Made by a program: the position numbers and the translations under genes. Of a DNA stretch of 64,000 nt, positions 45,691 through 57,443 are shown piece after piece. The stretch is from CAVYBY01 sp963766935. Lineage in GTDB: Bacteria; Actinomycetota; UBA4738; HRBIN12. Each line of letters begins with the position of its first letter. The stretch's first letter is position 1. The notes below the pieces were generated by a model, which saw only the letters and a list, made by a program, of their open reading frames with translations, was not told the DNA's origin and searched no databases. The stretch lies in assembly GCA_963766935.1 (NCBI GenBank), contig CAVYBY010000003.1:248001-312000 (forward strand), written 5' to 3'.

Positions 45691-46113
45691 TCAGCGAAGC
45701 CGGACGACCGCCCGAGCCCGCTTGATGGGCCACACGGTCTCGCCTTCGCGATCCACGCGTACCCACGCGTCGATCGTCGCCGTCGCGGCGACCTCGTCCA
45801 CGGAGCTCACGCGGCCCCCGGCGATCAGCTCCTCTCCGAGCAGGACCGGGGCGCGGAAGTTGGCGGAGAGCTCCAGGACGGATCGCGCGTCGCCCGCCCA
45901 GCCCACGACGCAGGTCGAGAGGTGCCCCATCGTGAACATCCCGTGGGCGATCACGCCGGAAAACCCCGCGGCCCGGGCGACGTCGTCGTCCTGGTGGAGC
46001 GGGTTGTGGTCCCCGCCGGTCTCGGCGTAGGCGCGGATGTCCTCGCGGGTGACGACGCGACGCAGCTCCGGGAGTTCCTCACCGGGCCGGACGGCCTGGC
46101 CGGGCCGGCTCAC
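45691..46113 (-). CDS. hadB: MaoC-like (R)-hydratase, HadB-like subunit
   Basis: A 140-residue hot-dog protein with the hydratase-2 motif: YAETGGDHNPLHQDDDVARAAGF with catalytic Asp and His, then GVIAHGMFTMG. In mycobacteria HadB is the catalytic subunit of the FAS-II (3R)-hydroxyacyl-ACP dehydratase. The ATG overlaps the hadA-like stop by four bases. The place between rpmG and tRNA-Trp-secE-nusG matches the mycobacterial had locus, but mycolic-acid synthesis should not be assumed; no hadC follows. Confidence 0.88.
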   Translation of the reverse strand: MSRPGQAVRPGEELPELRRVVTREDIRAYAETGGDHNPLHQDDDVARAAGFSGVIAHGMFTMGHLSTCVVGWAGDARSVLELSANFRAPVLLGEELIAGGRVSSVDEVAATATIDAWVRVDREGETVWPIKRARAVVRLR

Positions 46114-46496
46114 GGAACCTCCCGCTCGACCATCGTCGAGCGGGCGGTGACGGCCACACTGCCGTCCGGCCCGACGAGCTCGGTCACGATCGTGAGCAAG
46201 CCGGTCCCGCTCCGCACCCGAACATCCTCGATCCGCGCCCGGACCACCAGGGTCTCTCCTTCTTCCAGCGGCCGGCGGTAGGAGTAGACCTGGCTGCCAT
46301 GCACGACCTTGGCAACGTCGAGGCCCAAACGGGGGTCGGCCATGATCTCGGGAAAGACCGTGAACTCGGCGGCCGTCACGAAGGTGGGCGGGATGCCGGA
46401 GGCCTGCCCCATCAAGGAACGGAACGCCGCCACGCGTTCGGAGTCGACGACGAAGGGGCGATCGGGATACTCGATGCCCGCGGCGCTCGAATCCAT
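46110..46496 (-). CDS. hadA: Hot-dog dehydratase partner subunit, HadA-like
   Basis: A 128-residue N-terminal-type MaoC domain: GIPPTFVTAAEF, then VVHGSQVYSYRRPLEEGETL. It has no Asp/His active-site loop, as expected for the substrate-binding subunit that pairs with HadB. It is the first gene of the had pair; a TACCGT box lies 9 nt before the ATG. Confidence 0.85.
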   Translation of the reverse strand: MDSSAAGIEYPDRPFVVDSERVAAFRSLMGQASGIPPTFVTAAEFTVFPEIMADPRLGLDVAKVVHGSQVYSYRRPLEEGETLVVRARIEDVRVRSGTGLLTIVTELVGPDGSVAVTARSTMVEREVP

Positions 46497-46627
46497 CAGC
46501 CCGGGACGGTAGGCGCGGCGCCCGGCGGCGACAAATCCGGGCGAGGTGCCTACAACGGATTCCGTATCCCCCAGATGGCCCGCGTTACGTGCACCAGCCC
46601 ATGGCGCGGCATACCATCCGAAACGTC

Positions 46628-47371
46628 ATGGGACGAGGGGGGTCCGACGCGCCCGCGAGCGCCGAAGCACCGATCAGGATCGTCATTGCCGACGACCATC
46701 GGTCCTACGGCGAGGCGCTGCAGATCGCGCTCGGGGTCGAAGACGACCTCGTCGTGATCGAGGTTGTCGACGACGGCGCGAGCGCGGTCGACGCGACGAC
46801 CAACGACCACCCCGACGTCGTCCTGATCGACCTGCAGATGCCGGGGGTCGACGGGATCGAAACGACCCGACGGATTCGGCAGGACAACCCCGACACCGAT
46901 GTCATCATCTTGTCGGGTCAAGAAGACGACATTGCGCTCGCGCGGGCCATCGAGGCCGGGGCCCGGGGGCTCGTCAACAAGTCCGGGCCGATATCCGATG
47001 TGGCGCAGGCAATCCGCAGAGCCTTCCGCGGGGAGCCGCTGCACCGATCCGGTGACGTGGAGCAGTCCCTCAAGCGGATGCGAGCGCGCCGGGCGATCGA
47101 CGGAAACCTCGCAAAGCGGGTTGAGCGTTTGACGAAACGCGAGCTCGAGATCCTCCAGGAGATCGCCAACGGGCTCACCCCCGAGCAGATCGCCGCGGAG
47201 CTCGGGATGAGCCGTCACACGCTTCGGACGCACACCCAGAACATCCTCACGAAGCTGGGTGTGCACTCCAAGACCGACGCCGTGGTCGCCGCACTCCGAT
47301 TCGGGAAGATCACGACGGACGAGATCGCCATGGAGCTCGAGAGCGAGCCGGAGACGCCGGCGCCCGAGTAG
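46628..47371 (+). CDS. NarL/FixJ-family response regulator
   Basis: The protein (247 residues from ATG 46628; an ATG at 46601 and a GTG at 46589 are alternatives) has a receiver domain (RIVIADDHRSYGEALQIAL, phospho-acceptor Asp in VVLIDLQMPGVDG, Lys in LVNKSGP). A LuxR helix-turn-helix follows (LTKRELEILQEIANGLTPEQ, SRHTLRTHTQNILTKLGVHS). No histidine kinase gene is adjacent; the nearest is at 53.6 kb. It lies between hadA and rpmG, facing rpmG tail to tail with adjacent stops. No good ribosome-binding site is visible. Confidence 0.9.
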   Translation: MGRGGSDAPASAEAPIRIVIADDHRSYGEALQIALGVEDDLVVIEVVDDGASAVDATTNDHPDVVLIDLQMPGVDGIETTRRIRQDNPDTDVIILSGQEDDIALARAIEAGARGLVNKSGPISDVAQAIRRAFRGEPLHRSGDVEQSLKRMRARRAIDGNLAKRVERLTKRELEILQEIANGLTPEQIAAELGMSRHTLRTHTQNILTKLGVHSKTDAVVAALRFGKITTDEIAMELESEPETPAPE

Positions 47372-47536
47372 TCAGCGCGTCTCGCGGTGCACGGTGTGAC
47401 GCCGGCACCAGCGGCAGTACTTGTTCAACTCGATGCGCTCGCGGTCGTTCACTCGGTTCTTGACCGTGTTGTAGTTCCGCCGTTTGCACTCGTTGCACGC
47501 GAGCGTGATCTTCGGCCGGTTGTCTCCCTTGGCCAT
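47372..47536 (-). CDS. rpmG: 50S ribosomal protein L33, zinc type
   Basis: L33 (54 residues from ATG 47536) has two CxxC pairs, CNEC and CRWC, the zinc-binding form, and begins MAKGDNRPKITLACNECKRR. It stands ten bases after tuf copy 2, as in many Actinomycetota. The open frame upstream is not part of L33. Confidence 0.95.
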   Translation of the reverse strand: MAKGDNRPKITLACNECKRRNYNTVKNRVNDRERIELNKYCRWCRRHTVHRETR

Positions 47537-47546
47537 CGGTGCGCTC

Positions 47547-48745
<1,199 letters not shown>

Positions 48746-48782
48746 TGTAGCCGACCTCGTATGACGATCTATCCCCGGCTGG

Positions 48783-48854
48783 TAGCGGGGGCGGGATTCG
48801 AACCCGCGACACAGCGATTATGAGCCGCTTGCTCTGCCACTGAGCTACCCCGCC
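48783..48854 (-). tRNA. tRNA-Met (anticodon CAT), elongator-like
   Basis: Acceptor GGCGGGG pairs with CCCCGCT (first pair G-U). The anticodon loop is CTCATAA on an AGCGG/TCGCT stem, and the T-arm is GCGGG-TTCGAAT-CCCGC. CCA is encoded (48782-48780). It lacks the three G-C anticodon-stem pairs and the 1:72 mismatch of initiator tRNA. A tRNA-Ile2 read by lysidine modification is possible but unlikely here. A TAGACT -10-like box lies 15 nt upstream. Confidence 0.93.
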
Positions 48855-48898
48855 GACGCCGACCGCACAGTCTACCTGCTGCGCAGGCGGGCTTCCGC

Positions 48899-49399
48899 TC
48901 AGGTCTGCGCCGCGTACTGGACGACCTCCGTCCCCTCGATCATCGTCACGGGAACCCCGGTCGGCGTGCGCCACAGCAGGTTGACCGTGTAGGGACCCGG
49001 CCTGACCCCCTGGAGCACGAACGTGTACGAGAAGGACTCCGTTTGCGCGCCCGCCTCGAACCGGACGCCGCCCGGCTTCATGACGACGAGGCGAAAATCG
49101 TGGTCGACGTCTTCCAGGACGACCCGAAACGCCACCGGGGCGCCTCGGACGGTGACGCTGAGGGTCACGGCGATCCCGCTGCGCGCCCGGATGACCGGAC
49201 CGTCGCTGTAGGAGTAGCCGGCGAGCGGACTCCACCTCGTCGCGTGGGTCGTTTGTGGCATGGCGGCCTCGATCGGGGCGAGCAGCTGCCGGTCGAGCGG
49301 GCGGCCCGTCGGCCAGATCCCCGCGTGTACGACCGACGCCGCGAGGACGAGCGCGCTCGCGGTGACGAGCCCGGTCAGAACCAACCAGGTACGGCGCAT
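48899..49399 (-). CDS. Small membrane-anchored or secreted protein, unknown
   Basis: The ATG at 49399, with GGAG nine bases upstream, gives 166 residues beginning MRRTWLVLTGLVTASALVLA, a signal anchor or uncleaved signal. The rest is beta-rich (IAVTLSVTVRGAPVAFRVVL, PGPYTVNLLWRTP), which suggests a single extracytoplasmic immunoglobulin-like or cupredoxin-like domain without copper ligands. Longer in-frame starts exist but hide the signal. It lies between the tRNA-Thr and tRNA-Met genes. I do not recognise the family. Confidence 0.65.
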   Translation of the reverse strand: MRRTWLVLTGLVTASALVLAASVVHAGIWPTGRPLDRQLLAPIEAAMPQTTHATRWSPLAGYSYSDGPVIRARSGIAVTLSVTVRGAPVAFRVVLEDVDHDFRLVVMKPGGVRFEAGAQTESFSYTFVLQGVRPGPYTVNLLWRTPTGVPVTMIEGTEVVQYAAQT

Positions 49400-49565
49400 C
49401 CTGATCATCTCCATAGGGCGGGAATCCCGCCGTTCTCGAGGTTTCGCGATGTCAGGGTGCGCCCGTCCGAGAGCGGATTCACGGGCCGAACGGCCCGCCG
49501 CGGCCCGCCATGCGGCGGCGGGCGCCAAGGGACGTCGCGTCGTCCGACGTCACCCGGTGAAACGG

Positions 49566-49637
49566 AGCCGGAGCGGGGATTTGAACCCCGGACCTACGCC
49601 TTACCATGGCGTTGCTCTACCCCTGAGCTACTCCGGC
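49566..49637 (-). tRNA. tRNA-Thr (anticodon GGT)
   Basis: Acceptor GCCGGAG pairs fully with CTCCGGC. The anticodon stem ACGCC/GGCGT holds ATGGTAA (anticodon GGT), and the T-arm is CCGGG-GTTCAAAT-CCCCG-like. The discriminator is U, and the 3' CCA is not encoded. A TAGGGT -10-like box lies at 49684-49679. tRNA-Thr next to tRNA-Met and rpmG is typical of Actinomycetota. Confidence 0.95.
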
Positions 49638-49730
49638 GGGCGACCACCAAGGTGGCAGGGCGGACGCTTCGCCGTGAAACCCTAGCGGAGTCGGGACTCG
49701 GCGCACACACCGGCGGCCGCCGAGTTTCGC

Positions 49731-51005
49731 TCAATAACGGGAGAACCGCTCGACGTCCGCTTCGAAGACCTCGATCATCTCCTGCGAGAGAGTGGGCTTC
49801 ATCTGCCGGATCGCATTCAGGAAATCATCGGTGCCGGCCTTTGCCCTGGACCCCTGGAAGACCTCCCGCTCAAACGCCGATTGGGCCGCCCTGCGGGCGG
49901 TGAACTCGATGTCTGCGGGGGTGAAGTATCTGGTGGCCTCGACCAGAACGTCGACGTCAACGTCCTCATCGTTGATCTCCTCCACATAACGACGCCAGAT
50001 GGCGGCGCGGGCGACCGCGTCCGGCGGCCCGACGGGCAAGACGTAGTCGAACCGGCCCGGGCGCAGGAACGCCGGATCGAGCGTTCCGACCCAGTTCGTA
50101 GCGCACACCAACAGGTGATGCGGGACCGTCCGGAATCTGGGGATCTGCTTCAGGAACTCGTTCGTCACGCTGGGCCTCACCCTGCGCTCGCCGTGACGGA
50201 TCGAGGCCAGGTCCTCCACCTCGTCGACGAACACCACCGCCGAGGGCAGCTCCAAGAGCCGCTCGAAGGCTCGGGCGAGGAGCCTCCCCTCGTGCTCGAT
50301 GCCCTCGTCGACGAGCTCGCTCGGCTCGATCTCTACGAAGGGCCACCCGAGGCGGGAAGCGATCCCCTTGGCGAACGTCGTCTTGCCGGTCCCAGGCGGT
50401 CCGAACAGGACGATCGCCTTCGGTCGTTCGACGCCGTGGCGCTCGGCGAGTTCCGGCTTGGAAAGGGGAAGGATGACCCGTCGTTCGATGATGTCCTTGG
50501 GTTCTTCCATCCCCTTGAGGCGATTCCACAGGCCCGGGTCGATCGTGACGCCTCCGAGCTCCGCCAGGACCGAGGGGGCAGAGACGGTGCTGGAGATGTC
50601 CCGCCGAACGCAGACGGCGTCACGGACCATCTCGTAGCCTCGCAGCTGAAGACCTCGGTGCAAGCGGCCCTCGCTTCCGACGAGGGCACCGACCGTGTGC
50701 GCTCCCCGATCGGCCATCCTCGATTCCATCTGGTCGATGAGGCGGTCAAGGGCGACATCGGCCTCCGGCGCCTCGGCAACGGCGAGATCATGGATCCAAC
50801 CCAGAGCACCAGACACGGAGCCGAAGCCCGCCCCTACGATCTCGCCCTCCTGCTCGGCGACGAGGACGACGGCGCCCTCGTGATTGACGAGGCTCAGGAC
50901 CTCGTGAAGCCGGTGAACCGAGCTCGGAGGCTCTCCCGCCACGGACCAGAGCTCGACGATCCGGCCGAGGTCGTCCGGCCGGTAGGAACGGATGGAAGGG
51001 ACCAC
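49731..51005 (-). CDS. GNAT-like domain fused to an AAA+ ATPase
   Basis: A 424-residue protein in two parts. Residues 1 to about 137 look like a GNAT fold (SIRSYRPDDLGRIVELW, VLVAEQEGEIVGAGFG, HDLAVAEAPEAD), but the acetyl-CoA-binding Q/RxxGxG/A motif is missing. Residues about 165-410 are a classical AAA module: Walker A GPPGTGKT (202-209), Walker B VVFVDEVEDLAS, and the second-region-of-homology RFDYVLPVGPP. It ends in a helical C-terminal lid. AAA proteins of this type remodel or unfold proteins as hexamers. The start is GTG with GGGAGG five bases upstream. Partners are unknown. Confidence 0.85.
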   Translation of the reverse strand: MVPSIRSYRPDDLGRIVELWSVAGEPPSSVHRLHEVLSLVNHEGAVVLVAEQEGEIVGAGFGSVSGALGWIHDLAVAEAPEADVALDRLIDQMESRMADRGAHTVGALVGSEGRLHRGLQLRGYEMVRDAVCVRRDISSTVSAPSVLAELGGVTIDPGLWNRLKGMEEPKDIIERRVILPLSKPELAERHGVERPKAIVLFGPPGTGKTTFAKGIASRLGWPFVEIEPSELVDEGIEHEGRLLARAFERLLELPSAVVFVDEVEDLASIRHGERRVRPSVTNEFLKQIPRFRTVPHHLLVCATNWVGTLDPAFLRPGRFDYVLPVGPPDAVARAAIWRRYVEEINDEDVDVDVLVEATRYFTPADIEFTARRAAQSAFEREVFQGSRAKAGTDDFLNAIRQMKPTLSQEMIEVFEADVERFSRY

Positions 51006-51184
51006 CCTTACCTCCCCACGAGCGAGGACAACCCGCTCGTGGGCAGAAGCTGCAGGGTGCGGGCCGTCACGTTCCCTGCGGTGAAGCCGGACTGCTCAAG
51101 GACGTCCGAACCGGAAGCGCGGCCCGAAGCGATCGACCCCACTGCCCCGCGCGCGCGTTGCCCGCACCACCGGGTCCAGACGAT

Positions 51185-51877
51185 TCAGGATCCCCGCGCG
51201 AACAGGCGACTCAGCCCGAGCCAGCGTCTTCGAGGCGACGCCACCTGCTTCCAATCGGGATGCTCGGTCACGCGCAACCGTTGGCACAGTTCGACGAGCC
51301 TCGCCCGGTCGACCGGTGCATCATCGTCGCAGTCGCCCGACTCGTCTCCTGCATTGCGCAGACGCCTGCACAACTCCGTCGCAACGGCCCGAATGAGCGG
51401 CGGCTGACTGTCCAGGATCCGAAGGAACGCCGAAGGGGTCAGCTCGAGTGCGGACACACGGGTCACTGCCACGACGCTTGCCGTCCTCGGACCACCGTCG
51501 ATGAGGGCGATCTCACCGAAGTACGACCCAGGCTCCAGCGTGGACAATTGGTTCCCATCGACAAGTACCTTGGCGCTCCCTTTGGTGATCGTGTAGAAGC
51601 CCTTCCCGTCCTCGCCCGCCTTGATGATGTCCGCGTTGGGTTGGAATTCGATGGGGCGCGCCGCTCGCAGGATTGACATCAATTGCCGCTTGGACAAGCC
51701 GCTGAAGAGCGGGACGGAGCCCAGGGCCTCCAGATGTTCCGACCTGATCCAACGCAACCCGGCCAAGCAGACGGCGACGACGACGACGAACATGAGGGCG
51801 GGAACGAACCAGGACGCCACGACACTGGCCTCGAGGAACGAGACGGGCCATGAACTGATCCCCAACCAAGCCGTCAC
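51185..51877 (-). CDS. Membrane-anchored cyclic-nucleotide-binding protein
   Basis: The GTG at 51877 (GGGGG eight bases upstream) gives 230 residues; an ATG at 51985 would add 36 residues that look non-coding. One membrane segment (WFVPALMFVVVVAVCLAGL) precedes a CRP-type cNMP-binding domain: VPLFSGLSKRQL, then GSYFGEIALIDGGPRTASV, the phosphate-binding cassette with its Glu, Arg and Thr. No DNA-binding helix-turn-helix follows, so it is not a transcription factor. It could sense cAMP at the membrane; the cyclase-like gene at 58 kb may be relevant. Confidence 0.8.
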   Translation of the reverse strand: MTAWLGISSWPVSFLEASVVASWFVPALMFVVVVAVCLAGLRWIRSEHLEALGSVPLFSGLSKRQLMSILRAARPIEFQPNADIIKAGEDGKGFYTITKGSAKVLVDGNQLSTLEPGSYFGEIALIDGGPRTASVVAVTRVSALELTPSAFLRILDSQPPLIRAVATELCRRLRNAGDESGDCDDDAPVDRARLVELCQRLRVTEHPDWKQVASPRRRWLGLSRLFARGS

Positions 51878-51976
51878 ATCCGTCACCCCCAACAACGGTG
51901 CATCGCAACCCGGGACGCGACGCCTGACTTCGAAGAACGGAGGATAGCCGCGTCGGCCAGGCCGAGGCCAGGGTAA

Positions 51977-51990
51977 TGACAACATTGTCA
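51977..51990. promoter_or_regulatory. Perfect palindrome TGACAA-CA-TTGTCA
   Basis: The 14-bp inverted repeat lies between the divergent cNMP-binding and BSP-protease genes. Its right half is the -35-like box of the protease gene. It is a plausible operator shared by both genes. Confidence 0.5.
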
Positions 51991-52015
51991 CGGATCGGCC
52001 ACCTCCGGCTAGCCT
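51985..52015 (+). promoter_or_regulatory. Candidate promoter of the BSP-protease gene (leaderless)
   Basis: TTGTCA (51985-51990), 19-nt spacer, TAGCCT (52010-52015), then 6 nt to the GTG at 52022. The transcript would start at the start codon. Confidence 0.45.
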
Positions 52016-52021
52016 TTGTCC

Positions 52022-52564
52022 GTGGGGAGCAGAGCGCGTGCGAGGATCCAGCTTTGGGCCGCGGGGCTGATCGCCGATCACGGCGCCGATGTCGCGCGCG
52101 TCGTGGGGCTCGACGGTCCGCTCCCCCGCGTCGGCGTCCACGTGCAACATGACGGGCCGCCGGGCTCCACGAGCGGTCTCGAGATCACCCTCAGCGAGCG
52201 CTGGTTCCGGGGACACCCCGACGACGCGGGTTGCGTCCTGCACGAGCTCGCCCACGCCTACATGAACGCGCCCCGCTACGACGGGACCACGTCGTGGCTG
52301 ATCGAGGGGCTCGGCGACCACGTTCGCGACACGCTCGGCTTCGACGCGGCGTGGACGTTCGCGCACTACGAGTCCGGCAAAGCCACCGCCGGATATCAGA
52401 CCACCGCGCACTTCCTCGCCTGGCTCGACCGCGGATGGCCCGGCACGAGCGTGCAGCTCTCGCGCCGGCTGATGGCGGGGACCTACGCGGACGGCGACTT
52501 CGAGGAGAACACGGGGTGCACCCTCGCCGTGCTGATCGCCGACTACGAGTCCGACGAGGTCTGA
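52022..52564 (+). CDS. Basic-secretory-protein-type putative metalloprotease
   Basis: The GTG at 52022 gives 180 residues; a TTG two codons upstream is an alternative. The zinc motif HELAHAY is followed by SWLIEGLGDHVRDTLGF, the hallmark of the BSP family first described in plants (HExxH plus the downstream EG..D region). There is no signal peptide, so a cytoplasmic site is likely unless exported otherwise. The C-terminal half (YQTTAHFLAWLDRGWPGT) also fits the family. Substrate unknown. Confidence 0.75.
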   Translation: MGSRARARIQLWAAGLIADHGADVARVVGLDGPLPRVGVHVQHDGPPGSTSGLEITLSERWFRGHPDDAGCVLHELAHAYMNAPRYDGTTSWLIEGLGDHVRDTLGFDAAWTFAHYESGKATAGYQTTAHFLAWLDRGWPGTSVQLSRRLMAGTYADGDFEENTGCTLAVLIADYESDEV

Positions 52565-52582
52565 TCCCGGCTGCGTGCGACG

Positions 52583-53071
52583 ATGATCGGCATGCGGCGC
52601 TCCTCCCCAGTCATCTTCGTCTCGGCGCTCATCCTCGGGACGCTCGCCGGATGCGAGCGGGGTACGTCCGTCTCGACTACCCCCTTCACCGGGCACGCCA
52701 CGTTTGCGACCGCATCCGGAAAGGTTCGAACATCGACGCTCGAGATCGCCGACACCGGGGCCGAACGCGAACGCGGTCTGATGAACCGGAACACGCTTGC
52801 GCCCAATGCTGGCATGGTCTTCGTGTTCGACGGCGAGACGACGAACTCGTTCTGGATGAAGGACACACCGATCCCGCTCTCGATCGCGTTCTGGGGCGAC
52901 GGGGGACGCGTGGTCGACATCCTCGACATGCAGCCCTGCACCACCGATCCCTGTACCGTTTACACGCCGCGAGGCCCGTACACGCGGGCCCTCGAGATGA
53001 ACCTCGGCTGGTTCGAGCGCCGGGGCGTCCAGATCGGAGACCGCGTTGAGCTCCAGCTCACCCCCGAATGA
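52583..53071 (+). CDS. DUF192 lipoprotein
   Basis: A 162-residue protein with a lipoprotein signal (VIFVSALILGTLAGC, lipobox LAGC) and a DUF192 domain: ADTGAERERGLMNRNTLAPN, then GMVFVFDGETTNSFWMKDTP and a Cys pair. DUF192 function is not established. An ATG three codons in (MRRSSPV) is a possible start. It follows the protease by 18 nt, so the two are probably co-transcribed, and overlaps the next gene by 26 bases. Confidence 0.85.
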   Translation: MIGMRRSSPVIFVSALILGTLAGCERGTSVSTTPFTGHATFATASGKVRTSTLEIADTGAERERGLMNRNTLAPNAGMVFVFDGETTNSFWMKDTPIPLSIAFWGDGGRVVDILDMQPCTTDPCTVYTPRGPYTRALEMNLGWFERRGVQIGDRVELQLTPE

Positions 53072-53372
53072 GTGTCTCCTCTGCTCGGCAGAGCGCGTGA
53101 CGCCCTGGCTCCACGAGGACGAGGACTGCTGGGTCGCCGAGTGCCTGATCTGCCGCACCCCTATGGTCGTGTGGCGCACGCACGGCCTTCCCGACGCCGA
53201 GACCGAGGCGCAGCTCCTTACCCGCCTCGAGCGCGTTGCGGCCGAGCGCTACGGGCAGGACGGGTTCTACGTTGACGGCGAGCGGCGCCGGATCCCCGAC
53301 CACTGGCACGCCCACGCCAGACCGGTGGGGGGGTTCGTCGACCCGTCGAGCGAGCTGTACGGGCGAATCTGA
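53046..53372 (+). CDS. Small CxxC-pair protein, unknown
   Basis: A 108-residue frame from a TTG at 53046. ECLLC and ECLICRTP form two CxxC pairs, as in a zinc ribbon, followed by DGFYVDGERRRIPDHWHAHA. The start overlaps the DUF192 gene by 26 bases in another frame, and there is no clear ribosome-binding site. It resembles short zinc-ribbon proteins found next to HIT-domain genes, but I cannot name it. Confidence 0.6.
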   Translation: MSSSSPPNECLLCSAERVTPWLHEDEDCWVAECLICRTPMVVWRTHGLPDAETEAQLLTRLERVAAERYGQDGFYVDGERRRIPDHWHAHARPVGGFVDPSSELYGRI

Positions 53373-53638
53373 CGCGGCCGCCCGGCCGGCAACAGAGATC
53401 GAAGGGAGTTCGAATTTCTCTCCGCGATCCACGTCGGGTTCGGTCTGCGCCGGCTCCCAGGAGATGGACCACGACCTCCGCGAAGCGGCTCCGAAGCCAT
53501 AGCAGCCGTCTTGCACCCCCCCTGACCTGGGCAGGTTGTGCTTTCGCTCATGTCCCAGGGCTGGACTGCCGATGTGAAACAGCAAGGAACTGATGTCGAG
53601 CAACAGCACGACGTCACATCTTCCTCTGGAGGCTCCCC

Positions 53639-56551
<2,913 letters not shown>

Positions 56552-56571
56552 AGACGCACCCCCGCGATTCG

Positions 56572-56577
56572 TAGGGT
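56572..56577 (+). promoter_or_regulatory. Candidate leaderless -10 element of the pip remnant
   Basis: TAGGGT is followed by exactly 6 nt and a GTG at 56584. It lies 20 nt after the kinase stop. Confidence 0.4.
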
Positions 56578-56583
56578 GTGGTC

Positions 56584-57443
56584 GTGCCACGCGCGTATCC
56601 GGAGATCGAGCCGTTCGCGCACGGCATGCTGGAAACGGGCGACGGCAACCTCGTGTATTGGGAGATGTGCGGCAACCCCCAGGGAAAACCGGCTGTGGTG
56701 GTCCACGGCGGCCCCGGCTCGGGATGCTCGCCGTGGCATCGCCGACTGTTCGATCCATCGGCGTATCGCATCGTGCTGTTCGACCAACGCGGATGCGGCC
56801 GGAGCAGGCCGCACGCCAGCGACCCCGGCATCGATCTGACGAGCAACACCACCCAGGGTCTCGTCGCGGACATGGAAGTGATCCGTGGGCAGCTGGACAT
56901 CGATCGCTGGCTCGTGTTCGGCGGATCGTGGGGCTCGACGCTGGCCCTCGCATACGCCGAAGCGAACCCGAGCCGGGTCACGGAGATGATCCTGTGGGGT
57001 ATCACCACGGGTCGTCGATCGGAGACCGACTGGCTGTTCCGCGGCGGCGTGGCGCCGCTCTTTCCCGAGCAGTGGGAACGCCTGCGCGCGGCCCTGCCGG
57101 CGCGGAGCCGCCACGCGGACATCGTGGAGGCGTACTCGCGGTTGCTGCACGACCCAGACGCGGAGGTTCGCCGACGTGCCGCGTACGAGTGGTGCATGTG
57201 GGAATCCGCGACGCCGGCATGGCCTCCGGTCTCAGGGCTCGCCGCGCGGTTCATCGATCCCAACTTCGCGCTTGCGTTCGCCCGCCTCGTGACGCACTAC
57301 GTCCGCCACAATCTCTTCCTCGAGGACTGGTGATCGTGGACAACGCCGGTCACGCCGCCGACAACCCGGATCTGACTCGGGAGCTCGTGCGCGCCACCGA
57401 CCGGCTTGCGACGTCGTCCGGTTCCCAACCGGGACGACCCTAG
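56584..57443 (+). pseudogene. pip: Proline iminopeptidase with internal deletion and frameshift
   Basis: Residues from GTG 56584 match proline iminopeptidase (alpha/beta hydrolase): VVVHGGPGSGC oxyanion loop, FGGSWGSTLALAYAEANP with the nucleophile Ser. After THYVRHNLFLEDW the frame stops at 57333. The C-terminal end (VIVDNAGHAADNPDL, ELVRATDRLA) resumes in the next frame and ends at 57443. About 40-45 residues are missing between, including the GRYD segment that carries the catalytic Asp, while the His (AGH) survives out of frame. An assembly error is the alternative to a real lesion. Confidence 0.8.

Noticed and set aside
48783..48854. Initiator tRNA-Met
   Set aside because: It lacks the three consecutive G-C pairs in the anticodon stem and the mismatched first acceptor pair of initiator tRNA.
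51185..53179. A 664-codon frame continuing upstream of the cNMP-binding gene
   Set aside because: It lies antisense to the BSP protease and DUF192 genes, and the protein-like part begins only near 51877.
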